From contig NZ_JAGGJZ010000001.1 of the NCBI RefSeq assembly GCF_017873235.1, positions 186,001-250,000 of the forward strand: a DNA stretch of 64,000 bases, written 5' to 3'. Below the pieces are notes generated by a model that saw only the letters and a list, made by a program, of their open reading frames with translations, made no database searches and had not been told where the DNA came from. This document shows positions 27,763 to 36,364 of the stretch, in pieces. Source of the stretch: Clostridium moniliforme (lineage in GTDB: Bacteria; Bacillota; Clostridia; Clostridiales; Clostridiaceae). The position numbers and the translations under genes were made by a program. Within the stretch, counting starts at the first letter, position 1; each line of letters opens with the position of its first letter.

Positions 27763-28278
27763 TTAAATACCCTCCTTTATTTTAAATAATGGAGTACCGT
27801 ATTCAACCATATCCCCATCCTTTACTAAAATCTCAGCAACAGTTCCTGAAAATTCGCTTTCTATTTCATTCATAAGTTTCATTGCTTCAATTATACAAAG
27901 GACATCACCTTTTTTAACAGGATCTCCAACCTTTACAAAGCTTTCACTATCTGGTGAAGGCGACCCATAAAAAGTTCCAACCATAGGCGATGTAACTATA
28001 CTTCCTGAAATTTCTTCCTTTTCATTAATGTTTTCTTTAAGGTTATTTGTTTTATCTTCTTTTACTTCATCACTTAATTTTTTTTCTAAAATATTTTTTT
28101 CTAATACTTTATCCCCTGTATTTATTTTTTTATTATTATCTTGTTTATTTAGGTTATTAACTTCTCTTGTTAAGGATTTATCCATTTTTATATTTGAATT
28201 CTTATCTTTATATTCAAAATAAGCAAGATCTGAATTATTTATAAGTTCAATAAGTTCTTTAATTTCACTAATATCCAT
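27763..28278 (-). CDS. accB: Biotin carboxyl carrier protein
   Basis: AccB, 171 aa. An N-terminal helical segment ([16 protein letters not shown]), then a long charged, low-complexity linker (about residues 30-90, Lys/Glu/Asn rich), then the biotinyl domain from about residue 95: [22 protein letters not shown] and the biotinylation site [11 protein letters not shown]. The Lys in EAMKLMN carries biotin after BirA action. Located between fabF and fabZ. Confidence 0.96.
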   Translation of the reverse strand: MDISEIKELIELINNSDLAYFEYKDKNSNIKMDKSLTREVNNLNKQDNNKKINTGDKVLEKNILEKKLSDEVKEDKTNNLKENINEKEEISGSIVTSPMVGTFYGSPSPDSESFVKVGDPVKKGDVLCIIEAMKLMNEIESEFSGTVAEILVKDGDMVEYGTPLFKIKEGI

Positions 28279-28290
28279 ATAAATAACCTC

Positions 28291-29529
28291 CTATTTTTCA
28301 TTCCACTTCTTAAATAATAGTGTTGCATTATGACCACCAAATCCTAATGAATTTGTTAAAACATAATTAACTTCTTTTTCTCTTCCAATATTAGGTACAT
28401 AATCTAAATCACATTCTTCATCAGCTGTTTCATAACCAATTGTTGGTGGCACAAAATTATCTAATAAAGCTTCTACACAAATTATTGCTTCAATAGCACC
28501 TGCTGCTCCTAAAAGATGTCCTGTCATTGATTTAGTTGAAGAAACAGGTATTTTATAAGCATCTTCTCCAAATGCTTTTTTTATAGCTCTTGTTTCAAAT
28601 TTGTCATTTAAAGGTGTAGAAGTTCCATGAGCATTTATATATGAAATTTCTTCTTTTTTAATTGAAGCCTCATTTATTGCATCAAGCATTGCTCTAGCAG
28701 CGCCTTCTCCTTCTGGATCTGGTGATGTTATATGATATCCATCACAAGTACTTCCATACCCAACAACTTCTGCTAAAATTTTAGCCCCTCTATTTTTAGC
28801 AGATTCTAAACTTTCAAGAACTAATATTCCAGCTCCTTCCCCCATTACAAATCCACTTCTATCTTTATCAAAAGGAATTGATGCCTTCTTTGGATCATTT
28901 GATGTATTAAGAGCTTTAAGACTTGCAAAACCTTCTATTCCTATTTTAGTAATTGGTGCTTCAACACCACCTGCTATCATAACATCTGCATAACCATGTT
29001 TTATTTGTCTAAAAGCTTCACCTATGCTGTTAGTCCCTGTAGCACAAGCTGTTACAATAGAAGTTGAAGGTCCTTTAAATCCATATTTTATAGATATATT
29101 ACCAGCTGCCATATTTATTATTGCCATTGGTATAAAAAATGGAGATACCCTTTTTGATCCTTCAACCATTTTAGTTATTTCAGTTTCAATAGTTTGAAAT
29201 CCTCCAATGCCAGAACCAACCAAAACTCCTATTCTATTCTTATCCATATTTTCTAAATCTAATCCTGATGATTTAATTGCTTCTTCTGTTGCAACTAGTG
29301 CAAATTGAGAAAATCTATCTAATCTTTTACTTTCTTTTTTACCTAAAAGTGCTGCTCCATCAAAATTTTTAACTTCTCCAGCAACTTTAACACTAACCTC
29401 GTCTTTATTAACTAATGTTACATAGTCTATTCCAAGCTTTCCAATTTTTGCATTATTCCAAAAATCTTCTACATTATTTCCAATTGGAGTTAATGCTCCC
29501 ATTCCAGTAACTACAACTCTTCTATTCAT
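28291..29529 (-). CDS. fabF: Beta-ketoacyl-ACP synthase II
   Basis: FabF condensing enzyme, 412 aa, thiolase fold. It has the active-site Cys in IVTACATGTNSIGEA (near residue 163), the first catalytic His in NAHGTSTPLND and the second after KSMTGHLLGAAGAIEA. It starts MNRRVVVTGMGALTPIGNN. It elongates acyl-ACP with malonyl-ACP. In operon order after fabG. Confidence 0.96.
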   Translation of the reverse strand: MNRRVVVTGMGALTPIGNNVEDFWNNAKIGKLGIDYVTLVNKDEVSVKVAGEVKNFDGAALLGKKESKRLDRFSQFALVATEEAIKSSGLDLENMDKNRIGVLVGSGIGGFQTIETEITKMVEGSKRVSPFFIPMAIINMAAGNISIKYGFKGPSTSIVTACATGTNSIGEAFRQIKHGYADVMIAGGVEAPITKIGIEGFASLKALNTSNDPKKASIPFDKDRSGFVMGEGAGILVLESLESAKNRGAKILAEVVGYGSTCDGYHITSPDPEGEGAARAMLDAINEASIKKEEISYINAHGTSTPLNDKFETRAIKKAFGEDAYKIPVSSTKSMTGHLLGAAGAIEAIICVEALLDNFVPPTIGYETADEECDLDYVPNIGREKEVNYVLTNSLGFGGHNATLLFKKWNEK

Positions 29530-29550
29530 AAAAAAATTCCTCCAAAAAAT

Positions 29551-30291
29551 TTACATTACCATTCCACCATCTACATTCATAACTTGACCTGTTACATACG
29601 ATGCTTCATCTGATACTAAAAATGCTACCATATTTGCAACATCTTCAGGGTTACCAAGTCTTTTAAGTGGTATGCTTTTTTTTATTTCTTCTTTGTATTT
29701 TTCTCCAAGAATATCTGTCATATCAGTATCAATAAATCCTGGTGCTATAGCATTAACTGTAACTCCTCTACTACCAACTTCTTTAGCTAATGACTTAGTC
29801 ATTCCAATTACTCCAGCTTTTGATGCTGCATAATTTACTTGACCTGCATTTCCAACTAATCCAACAACAGATGATAAATTAACTATTTTTCCATATTTTT
29901 GTCTAACCATTACTGGTGTTATACCTTTTAAGCAGTTAAATACTCCCTTTAAATTTACATCTATAACATTATCAAAATCTTCTTCTTTCATTCTTAAAAT
30001 TAAAGTATCTTTTGTTATACCTGCATTATTAATCATTATATCTATTTTCCCAAACTTTTCTTTAGCTGCCTTAATCATTCCTTCTACATCTTTACTATTG
30101 CTTATATCACATTTATATAAAAGTACATCTATTCCCATACTTAGAAGTTCTTCTTTTACCTTTTCTGCCTCTTCTTCATTACTTCTATAATTTAAAACAA
30201 TATTTGCCCCAAGAGAAGCTAACTTTTTTGCTATTGCCTTTCCTATTCCTCTTGAAGCTCCCGTCACTATTGCACATTTATCCTTTAACAT
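29551..30291 (-). CDS. fabG: 3-oxoacyl-ACP reductase
   Basis: FabG, short-chain dehydrogenase of 246 aa that reduces 3-oxoacyl-ACP with NADPH. Rossmann motif VTGASRGIGKAIA at residues 9-21, NNAGITKD, catalytic Ser in NLSSVVGLVGN and YAASKAG (Tyr and Lys), plus the C-terminal VTGQVMNVDGGMVM typical of FabG. Located between fabD and fabF. Confidence 0.95.
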   Translation of the reverse strand: MLKDKCAIVTGASRGIGKAIAKKLASLGANIVLNYRSNEEEAEKVKEELLSMGIDVLLYKCDISNSKDVEGMIKAAKEKFGKIDIMINNAGITKDTLILRMKEEDFDNVIDVNLKGVFNCLKGITPVMVRQKYGKIVNLSSVVGLVGNAGQVNYAASKAGVIGMTKSLAKEVGSRGVTVNAIAPGFIDTDMTDILGEKYKEEIKKSIPLKRLGNPEDVANMVAFLVSDEASYVTGQVMNVDGGMVM

Positions 30292-30300
30292 ATAACCCTC

Positions 30301-31242
30301 CTATTGCTCCTTCATTTCTTTTATAATTTTATTTAATGATTCCAAATTTTCTATATTATAAATTTTTACTTTTCTATTAATCTTTTTAACAAATCCACTA
30401 AGAGATTTTCCAGGACCTACTTCTATAAATGTATCAACACCTTTGTCTAACATATCCCTTATAGTTTTTTCAAATAATACTGATGACATTATATGTTTTC
30501 TTAAAATATCTTTTAAATTATCTTCATCTTTATATGGAAGTCCTGAAATATTTGAATAAACTATTTTATTAAATTTATTAAATTTAACTTTTTCAAGTTC
30601 CTTTAAAAATTCAAAACTTGCATCTTTAAGTAATGAACTATGAAATGGACCACTTACATTAAGTGGTACTCCAAGCCCTCCAAGTTCCTTTGCTATTTTT
30701 ACAGCTTCTTCTATTGCTTTATTTTCTCCTGATACAACAATTTGACCTGGACAGTTATAATTTGCACATTCAATTATTCCAAACTTTGAAGCTCTATTTA
30801 AAAGTTCTTCTATTTTTTCATTATTTAATTTTAATATAGCTGCCATTTTCCCAAGACCTTTTGGAAGAGAGCTTCCCATAATTCTGCCTCTTTCCTTTAT
30901 AAGTTTTAATCCATCTGAAAAGTCTAATGCTCCTCCATAAATTAAAGCTCCATACTCTCCAAGGGAAAGTCCAGCTGTATAATCTCCAATTATTCCATTT
31001 TTTTCTAATACTTTTATGATCGCTAAAGAAGTTAGTAATATAGCAGGTTGTGCATTTTCTGTAAGCTTTAAATTATCTTCATTACCACTAAATATTAAAT
31101 CTTTAATATTCATATTTAATATTTCTTCACCTTTATCAAAAACTTCCCTGCACTCTTTAATATTTTCGTATAAATCCTTTCCCATTCCTATATATTGAGA
31201 TCCTTGACCTGCAAATAATATAGCAATATTTTCACTACTCAT
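30301..31242 (-). CDS. fabD: Malonyl-CoA:ACP transacylase
   Basis: FabD transfers malonyl from CoA to ACP. About 313 aa from the ATG at 31242 (MSSENIAILFAGQGSQYIGMG), which has GGAGG 6 bases upstream; an earlier in-frame codon near 31281 lacks one. The nucleophilic Ser is in YTAGLSLGEYGAL, Arg in IKERGRIM and the catalytic His in GPFHSSLLKDA. The start overlaps the end of fabK by 8 bases. Confidence 0.95.
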   Translation of the reverse strand: MSSENIAILFAGQGSQYIGMGKDLYENIKECREVFDKGEEILNMNIKDLIFSGNEDNLKLTENAQPAILLTSLAIIKVLEKNGIIGDYTAGLSLGEYGALIYGGALDFSDGLKLIKERGRIMGSSLPKGLGKMAAILKLNNEKIEELLNRASKFGIIECANYNCPGQIVVSGENKAIEEAVKIAKELGGLGVPLNVSGPFHSSLLKDASFEFLKELEKVKFNKFNKIVYSNISGLPYKDEDNLKDILRKHIMSSVLFEKTIRDMLDKGVDTFIEVGPGKSLSGFVKKINRKVKIYNIENLESLNKIIKEMKEQ

Positions 31243-32173
31243 ATAAACCTCCAAATTTTGAAATTGTATCTTTAGCTCCATTAATTAAATCTTCTATTAT
31301 TTCCTTGCAGCTTTCTTCTTTATTAATTAGTCCAGATATTTGACCTGCCATAACAGAACCATTAATAACATCTCCCTCTATTGCTGCTTTTGGAAGAGAT
31401 CCTTTTCCAAGGTTTTCTAATTCTTCAATTGTTCCATTATTTTTTTCTAATTTTTGAAATTCTCTAGATAATTTATTTTTTATTACTCTAACAGGGTGAC
31501 CAGTTGATCTTCCAGTTACATCTGTATCAATATCTTTAGCCCCTAAAACTTTATTTTTATAATTTTGATGTACTGTACATTCTTTAGCAACTAAAAATCT
31601 AGTTCCAACTTGAATTCCTTCTCCTCCAAGCATAAAGGCAGCAGCAGTTCCTCTTCCATCTCCTATTCCACCAGCAGCTATTACTGGTATTTTTACAGCA
31701 TCTGCAACTTGTGGAATTAAAGTCATAGTTGTAAGTTGACCAACATGACCTCCTGATTCATTACCTTCTGCAATAATTGCATCTGCTCCCATCTTTTCCA
31801 TTCTCTTTGCTAGAGCAACTGATGCAACAACTGGAATAACCTTTATTCCATGAGATTTCCACATTTCCATATATTTTCCTGGACTTCCTGCACCTGTTGT
31901 AACTACTGAAATTCCTTCTTCACAAACAAGTTTTGCTACTTCATCTGCATGTTCAGACATAAGCATTATATTTACTCCAAAAGGTTTATTTGTAATTTTT
32001 TTAGCTTTTCTTATTTCTTCTCTTATCCATTCAATTGGTGCTGTTCCAGTAATTATTCCAAGACCACCAGCCTCACTTACAGCAGCTGCTAAAGATGCAT
32101 CTGCAATCCAAGCCATTCCACCTTGAAGTACTGGATATTTAATATTTAATATTTTGCAAACTCTATTACTCAT
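31235..32173 (-). CDS. fabK: Enoyl-ACP reductase II (FMN)
   Basis: FabK, flavin enoyl-ACP reductase of the nitronate-monooxygenase-like TIM-barrel family, 312 aa. Visible segments are YPVLQGGMAWIADASLAAAVSEAGG, AIIAEGNESGGHVGQLTTMTLIPQV, PVIAAGGIGDGRGTAAAF and MLGGEGIQVGTRF. It replaces FabI, which implies resistance to triclosan-type FabI inhibitors (known for the family). A transcription terminator-like hairpin separates it from acpP. Confidence 0.95.
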   Translation of the reverse strand: MSNRVCKILNIKYPVLQGGMAWIADASLAAAVSEAGGLGIITGTAPIEWIREEIRKAKKITNKPFGVNIMLMSEHADEVAKLVCEEGISVVTTGAGSPGKYMEMWKSHGIKVIPVVASVALAKRMEKMGADAIIAEGNESGGHVGQLTTMTLIPQVADAVKIPVIAAGGIGDGRGTAAAFMLGGEGIQVGTRFLVAKECTVHQNYKNKVLGAKDIDTDVTGRSTGHPVRVIKNKLSREFQKLEKNNGTIEELENLGKGSLPKAAIEGDVINGSVMAGQISGLINKEESCKEIIEDLINGAKDTISKFGGLYE

Positions 32174-32223
32174 TAAAGTTCCTCCTAAAATTACTTATAA
32201 AACTTAATTTATCCATAATAAAT

Positions 32224-32254
32224 AAAATCGGGCTTTAAATTAAGGCCCGATTTT
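32224..32254 (-). terminator. Intercistronic hairpin between acpP and fabK
   Basis: Ten-bp stem AAAATCGGGC / GCCCGATTTT plus inner pairs, with TTTTATTTT on the minus strand. It would stop part of the transcripts after acpP and so raise ACP over the enzymes encoded downstream. Confidence 0.8.
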
Positions 32255-32322
32255 ATTTTCAGAATATTCTGTTAACTCTAATTAAAACTACCATGAGCAA
32301 CAGATTGTAGCCTTAAAAATAA

Positions 32323-32547
32323 TTAGTTATTCTTCTTTTTTTCAACATAGTCTACTGCATCTTTTATGCTTTTAATGCTTTCTGCATCCTCTAATTGAAT
32401 TCCAAACTTTTCTTCAATTTCAATTACAACTTGAAATAAATCAAGTGAATCTGCTCCTAAATCTTCAAATGTAGTGTCCATTGTTACTTCACTTTCATCT
32501 ACTCCTAATTGTTCACAAACAACTTCTCTAATTTCTTCAAATATCAT
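32323..32547 (-). CDS. acpP: Acyl carrier protein
   Basis: Acyl carrier protein of 74 aa. The 4'-phosphopantetheine attachment Ser is in [19 protein letters not shown]. Acidic helices follow, and the tail is VEKKKNN. The ATG at 32547 ([15 protein letters not shown]) is supported by GGAGG 8 bases upstream; the ATG 15 bases upstream overlaps that site. Carrier of growing acyl chains for the enzymes encoded in this operon. Confidence 0.95.
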   Translation of the reverse strand: MIFEEIREVVCEQLGVDESEVTMDTTFEDLGADSLDLFQVVIEIEEKFGIQLEDAESIKSIKDAVDYVEKKKNN

Positions 32548-32595
32548 ATTTCTTACCTCCATAATTTACAAAAATCTATATATTTTAATTTATAA

Positions 32596-33573
32596 TTACC
32601 ACTTAATTAATGTAGCACCACAAGTTAATCCTCCACCAAAAGCAACTAACACAATTAAATCTCCAGTCTTTAATTTGGCTTCTTTATTTAAATCTGCTAG
32701 TGCTATTGGAACAGATGCTGATGATGTATTTCCAACTTTATTTAAGTTTGTATAAAACTTTTCCATTTCAAGATTAAGCTTTCTTGCAGCATAATCTATT
32801 ATTCTTAAATTAGCTTGATGTGGAATAATATAATCTACATCATCTAATGTGTAGCCTGTATTTTCTAATACTTTATTTATAGACGTAACCATTGCTCTAG
32901 TTGCAAATTTAAATACTTCTCTTCCATTCATTTTAATATACTGCTCTTTAATGTTTTCTTCCTTTACAAAAGGATTTATTACACTATTTGCTTCTGCAGT
33001 TAATGCATCTCCTTTATCTCCTTCTGAAATTGAATAAGTATTTATAATTCCACTTTCATCATCTTCAGACACTTCTATAACAGCAGCTCCTCCACCATCT
33101 CCAAAAAGTATGCAAGTACTTCTATCTTTCCAGTTAACAATTTTAGAAAGAGTTTCAGCTCCAACTATAAGGGCATTTTTATATCTACCTGTTTTAAGTA
33201 AACTTTCCCCAACTTCTAATGCATAAATAAATCCTGTACATGCTGCATTAATATCAAAGGCTGTTGCATTTATCGCTCCTAATTTCTTTTGAAGAATACA
33301 TGCAACTGATGGAGTAAATGAATCTGGAGTAATAGTTGCAACTATTATTAAATCCAATTCATTACCTTCAATATTTGATGATGCTAGTGCAGCAATTGCT
33401 GATTTATAAGAAATACTTGATGTATCTTCACCTTCTGATATCCTTCTTTCACAAATTCCTGTTCTTTCAATTATCCACTTATGATTTGTTTCTACTAATT
33501 CACTTAAATCATTATTAGTAACTATTCTTGAAGGAATATAAGAACCTACACCTTTAATTTTTACTTTCTTCAT
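32596..33573 (-). CDS. fabH: Beta-ketoacyl-ACP synthase III
   Basis: FabH initiates fatty acid synthesis by condensing acetyl-CoA (or a branched primer) with malonyl-ACP. 325 aa, with the active-site Cys in INAACTGFIYALEVG, His in DYIIPHQANLRIID and Asn in NKVGNTSSASVP, the Cys-His-Asn triad of the family. It starts MKKVKIKGVGSYIPSRIVTN. Follows the MarR-type regulator gene. Confidence 0.96.
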   Translation of the reverse strand: MKKVKIKGVGSYIPSRIVTNNDLSELVETNHKWIIERTGICERRISEGEDTSSISYKSAIAALASSNIEGNELDLIIVATITPDSFTPSVACILQKKLGAINATAFDINAACTGFIYALEVGESLLKTGRYKNALIVGAETLSKIVNWKDRSTCILFGDGGGAAVIEVSEDDESGIINTYSISEGDKGDALTAEANSVINPFVKEENIKEQYIKMNGREVFKFATRAMVTSINKVLENTGYTLDDVDYIIPHQANLRIIDYAARKLNLEMEKFYTNLNKVGNTSSASVPIALADLNKEAKLKTGDLIVLVAFGGGLTCGATLIKW

Positions 33574-33583
33574 TATTTTCTCC

Positions 33584-34036
33584 TTAATTATTTAAGTTGT
33601 ACTCCACTTTAAAGAACTCATTTAATCTTTCTAATGAGGACATAAGAACTTTTTCCTCATCTTCTGATAGTCCTTTAATAGTTGCATTAATCATATCGCT
33701 ATGGAATTTCTCATGTAATCTATACGCAAGCTTTCCTTTTTTAGTTAATTTAATTAAAACAACTCTTCTATCTTCTTCGATTCTTTTTCTCTCTACATAT
33801 TCTTTTTTAATTAATTTATTAATTGCTGTTGTTAATGTTCCAACAGTAATTTTTAAATCTCCAGCTACTTCTGACATTGTTCTTTCTGTATACATTCCAA
33901 TTGCCTCTATTGTATGCATTTCTGTTACTGATAAATCATTAATTACTCCTTGTTTTAATGCTCTCTCTTCAATTTGAAGTATATCATTAAAAATTTGTAC
34001 CAATAATTCATTTAATACTTTTTTATTTTTATCCAT
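33584..34036 (-). CDS. fabT: MarR-family regulator (FabT-type)
   Basis: MarR winged-helix regulator of about 150 aa, first gene of the fatty-acid operon, hence probably FabT. Segments are INDLSVTEMHTIEAIGM, RTMSEVAGDLKITVGTLTTAINKLIKKEYVERKR and DRRVVLIKLTKKG. FabT in streptococci represses fab genes in response to acyl-ACP. The ATG at 34036 (MDKNKK) is chosen as GGAGG lies 9 bases upstream. A FabT-like palindrome lies upstream at 34130-34142, supporting autoregulation. Confidence 0.85.
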   Translation of the reverse strand: MDKNKKVLNELLVQIFNDILQIEERALKQGVINDLSVTEMHTIEAIGMYTERTMSEVAGDLKITVGTLTTAINKLIKKEYVERKRIEEDRRVVLIKLTKKGKLAYRLHEKFHSDMINATIKGLSEDEEKVLMSSLERLNEFFKVEYNLNN

Positions 34037-34080
34037 TAATAAATCCTCCATACTTTGTATATTCTATATATACTATAAAT

Positions 34081-34109
34081 ATTTTTAATGAATAAATCAA
34101 TTATGTCAA
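34081..34109 (-). promoter_or_regulatory. Likely promoter of the fab operon
   Basis: TTGACA at 34104-34109 (minus strand) followed after 16 bases by TAAAAA. A second reading, TTGATT-17-TATAGT, overlaps it and ends near 34071. Either would start transcription 30-45 bases before fabT. Confidence 0.6.
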
Positions 34110-34129
34110 ATATTTTATAATTCAAATTA

Positions 34130-34142
34130 TTTGATAATCAAA
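34130..34142. promoter_or_regulatory. FabT-type operator palindrome
   Basis: Perfect inverted repeat TTTGA-TTA-TCAAA just upstream of the -35 box. It closely resembles the known streptococcal FabT site (TTTGA-n-TCAAA). Its place upstream of a MarR-headed fab operon fits a repressor or regulator site; binding is inferred. Confidence 0.7.
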
Positions 34143-34253
34143 ATATAATACAAACAACTTAATTTGTCAATAAAACATTTACTTGTTTTTAGAAAAAACT
34201 ATGGTATTATTTAGTTAATTTTTTATTAAGGAATATTGAATTCATGTATTAAT

Positions 34254-35090
34254 TTATTTAATTACACTTCCCGTAAAAACTTCTATAACTTTATTTCCTT
34301 CATTTTTTAAAATGTTAATAATCTTCTCTCCACTACAATGACATAAAGAAAATTTTTTAATGTTTAGTTTTTTTAACTCCTCTGAAACTTTCATATTTTC
34401 CTCTAAAGAATTTTTTGAAAGATGAATTCCACCTATTACTTCAATTACTTTCTTACCTATAATTTTTTGAACTTTTGAAATACTATTAATAATACCTGTA
34501 TGGGCACAACCAGTTATAAGAACTATCCCCTCTTCCTTTTCTATTACTAAAACTATTTCTTCTTTAAAATTATCTTTTTTAGGTATACCATTGTCTTTTC
34601 TATATAATATATCATAATAATCTTTAAGATTTATCTCTTCTTCTTTGAAACTTTGTAAATTAGAAATTGCATACATATGATTTCCAATTTTAAAAATATT
34701 ATATATTTCTTTATAATCTACTTTATTTTCTTTTAAAAATTTTTCATCAAAATTAATCCCTATATATTTTTCATAACCATTTTTTAAATGATATTTATTT
34801 GATCTATTAAAAAAATTAGCTCCAATTATAACCATTGGCTTATTTTCAATACTATTTATAAAATATTTAAATCCACCAGCATGATCATAATGAGCATGAC
34901 TTAATATTATATAGTCTATTTTTTCAAGGGGTAAGTTTAATTTATTAAAATTTGATAATGCCTTTTTTGTTTGTCCAGTATCAAATAATATTTTTAAATC
35001 CCCTTCTTCAATAAAATAACATAAGCCATGTTCATTCTTTAAATTGCTATTTTCTTTTTTATTGTTTTCAATAACAGTTGTTATCTTCAT
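34254..35090 (-). CDS. MBL-fold metallo-hydrolase
   Basis: 278-aa metallo-beta-lactamase-fold protein. The metal motif is SHAHYDHAGG, preceded by the strand KIDYIILSHAH, and later CAHTGIINSI and GGIHLS provide the further ligands. The pattern matches the group related to 7,8-dihydropterin-6-methyl-4-(beta-D-ribofuranosyl)-aminobenzene 5'-phosphate synthase-like MBL proteins. Substrate not known. It appears to be transcribed alone. Confidence 0.85.
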   Translation of the reverse strand: MKITTVIENNKKENSNLKNEHGLCYFIEEGDLKILFDTGQTKKALSNFNKLNLPLEKIDYIILSHAHYDHAGGFKYFINSIENKPMVIIGANFFNRSNKYHLKNGYEKYIGINFDEKFLKENKVDYKEIYNIFKIGNHMYAISNLQSFKEEEINLKDYYDILYRKDNGIPKKDNFKEEIVLVIEKEEGIVLITGCAHTGIINSISKVQKIIGKKVIEVIGGIHLSKNSLEENMKVSEELKKLNIKKFSLCHCSGEKIINILKNEGNKVIEVFTGSVIK

Positions 35091-35117
35091 AAATCAAATA
35101 CTCCTATACTAAAAATT

Positions 35118-35162
35118 AAAGGCAAAATGATAATATTATACTATCTTATACCATTTGCCTTT
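35118..35162 (-). terminator. Terminator of the serine hydrolase gene
   Basis: Minus-strand stem AAAGGCAAA / TTTGCCTTT with a 27-base partly paired loop; 12 bases after the stop. The T-run is short. Confidence 0.65.
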
Positions 35163-35174
35163 TAATAACTAATT

Positions 35175-36182
35175 CTATTTATTTTTATATTTAGATTCTA
35201 TTTCATTAATTTTTTTCTTATAATCCTTTTCTATATTATTAATTTCTTTTTCACTTTCTATATGTATGTCATATATTTTTTTAGATAAATCTGAAATTGT
35301 TCTATCTGCACTTGATATCCTGTTTTCTGTATAAACAGTTATTATATAAGGATTTTTAGTAAATATTATTCCTGTATCATGAACACAGGATTTATAATCA
35401 CCTATTTTATGGGCACATATTTCATGTGGTATATATTTATCTAGTCTATCATGAAATACTGTATTTTTCATGTTTTTAATTATATCATTATACATAGGAT
35501 TCTTTTTGGGATTATTATATAACCTTTCCAAAATAAGTCCTTGTTGTTTTGCCGTTATATAATTTCCTCCAGACTTTCTCTTTTCACCACATATATTTTT
35601 TATGTATTTATCAAGATTTCCAGATAACCTAAGTAACATATGTGTTGCAATATTATCTGAATAAACAATAGCATATTTCATTAATTCTGTATACTTAATA
35701 GGATGTCTAAGCTTTGCTGTATTTCCTTGTAATACTCCACATCCTCCTTCGTAATCGCAACTTATATACCTTACACTCCCATTTTTAGAAAGCTTTCCTT
35801 CTTGAATTTTATCTGCTATATCCATAACTAATGAAACCTTTATTGTACTAGCTGCAAGAAATGGCTTGTCTGCATTATATTCATATGTATTTTTTGAAAC
35901 TAAATCTTTATAATAAATTCCATAATCTTTTGAATCCTTTACATAATAATCTATAGTATCTTTAATTTTTGTAAACTCTTTATCATAAACTAATTGCAAT
36001 TTCTTATCTTTTTTTGTTTTTTCCTCATCTTTTAATTGATTACATTGATTAATAGTATTTTTCTTAAATTCATATTTTTTAGTATTTGCAAAAAATTTTG
36101 CTCCTTTAGCTCTTCCTAAAATAATAATTAATGATACTACAGTTATTGTAGATATTGTTAATATTCTCCTCTTTTTCTCCAT
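35175..36182 (-). CDS. Membrane-anchored beta-lactamase-family serine hydrolase
   Basis: 335-aa protein. An N-terminal signal/anchor (RRILTISTITVVSLIIILG) is followed by a beta-lactamase/transpeptidase-like domain: SxxK is S112-T-I-K115, SDN is S175-D176-N177, and the KTG box is K259-I-G261. The Glu166-containing ExxLN motif of class A beta-lactamases is not evident in the expected place after SDN (LDKYIKNICGEKRKSGG). It may be a carboxypeptidase-like or other hydrolase, not a proven beta-lactamase. The C-terminal 40 residues are a charged coiled coil (EKDYKKKINEIESKYKNK). Confidence 0.8.
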   Translation of the reverse strand: MEKKRRILTISTITVVSLIIILGRAKGAKFFANTKKYEFKKNTINQCNQLKDEEKTKKDKKLQLVYDKEFTKIKDTIDYYVKDSKDYGIYYKDLVSKNTYEYNADKPFLAASTIKVSLVMDIADKIQEGKLSKNGSVRYISCDYEGGCGVLQGNTAKLRHPIKYTELMKYAIVYSDNIATHMLLRLSGNLDKYIKNICGEKRKSGGNYITAKQQGLILERLYNNPKKNPMYNDIIKNMKNTVFHDRLDKYIPHEICAHKIGDYKSCVHDTGIIFTKNPYIITVYTENRISSADRTISDLSKKIYDIHIESEKEINNIEKDYKKKINEIESKYKNK

Positions 36183-36324
36183 TGCATCCCCTCCAACTAT
36201 ATTATATCAAAGTCTTAAAAAAAATATAATCTATTTAAAGTTAATCCATTTATTAAATTCATTAAATAATTTTTATTACTTGTAAAATAATTATCTACTT
36301 TATTTTTCGCATATTATAAAACAA

Positions 36325-36363
36325 AAAAATAACCTATGTATTTTTATTACATAGGTTATTTTT
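36325..36363 (-). terminator. Terminator of the guanine permease gene
   Basis: Perfect stem AAATAACCTATGTA / TACATAGGTTATTT with 7-base loop and flanking T/A runs. Immediately after the stop codon. Confidence 0.88.
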
Positions 36364-36364
36364 A

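Noticed and set aside
27253..27789. Plus-strand open frame of 178 codons opposite fabZ and accC
   Set aside because: Antisense to conserved acc/fab genes; no start signals and no domain.
33597..33977. Plus-strand open frame opposite the MarR regulator
   Set aside because: Antisense shadow; the MarR-family gene on the other strand has intact motifs and a ribosome binding site.
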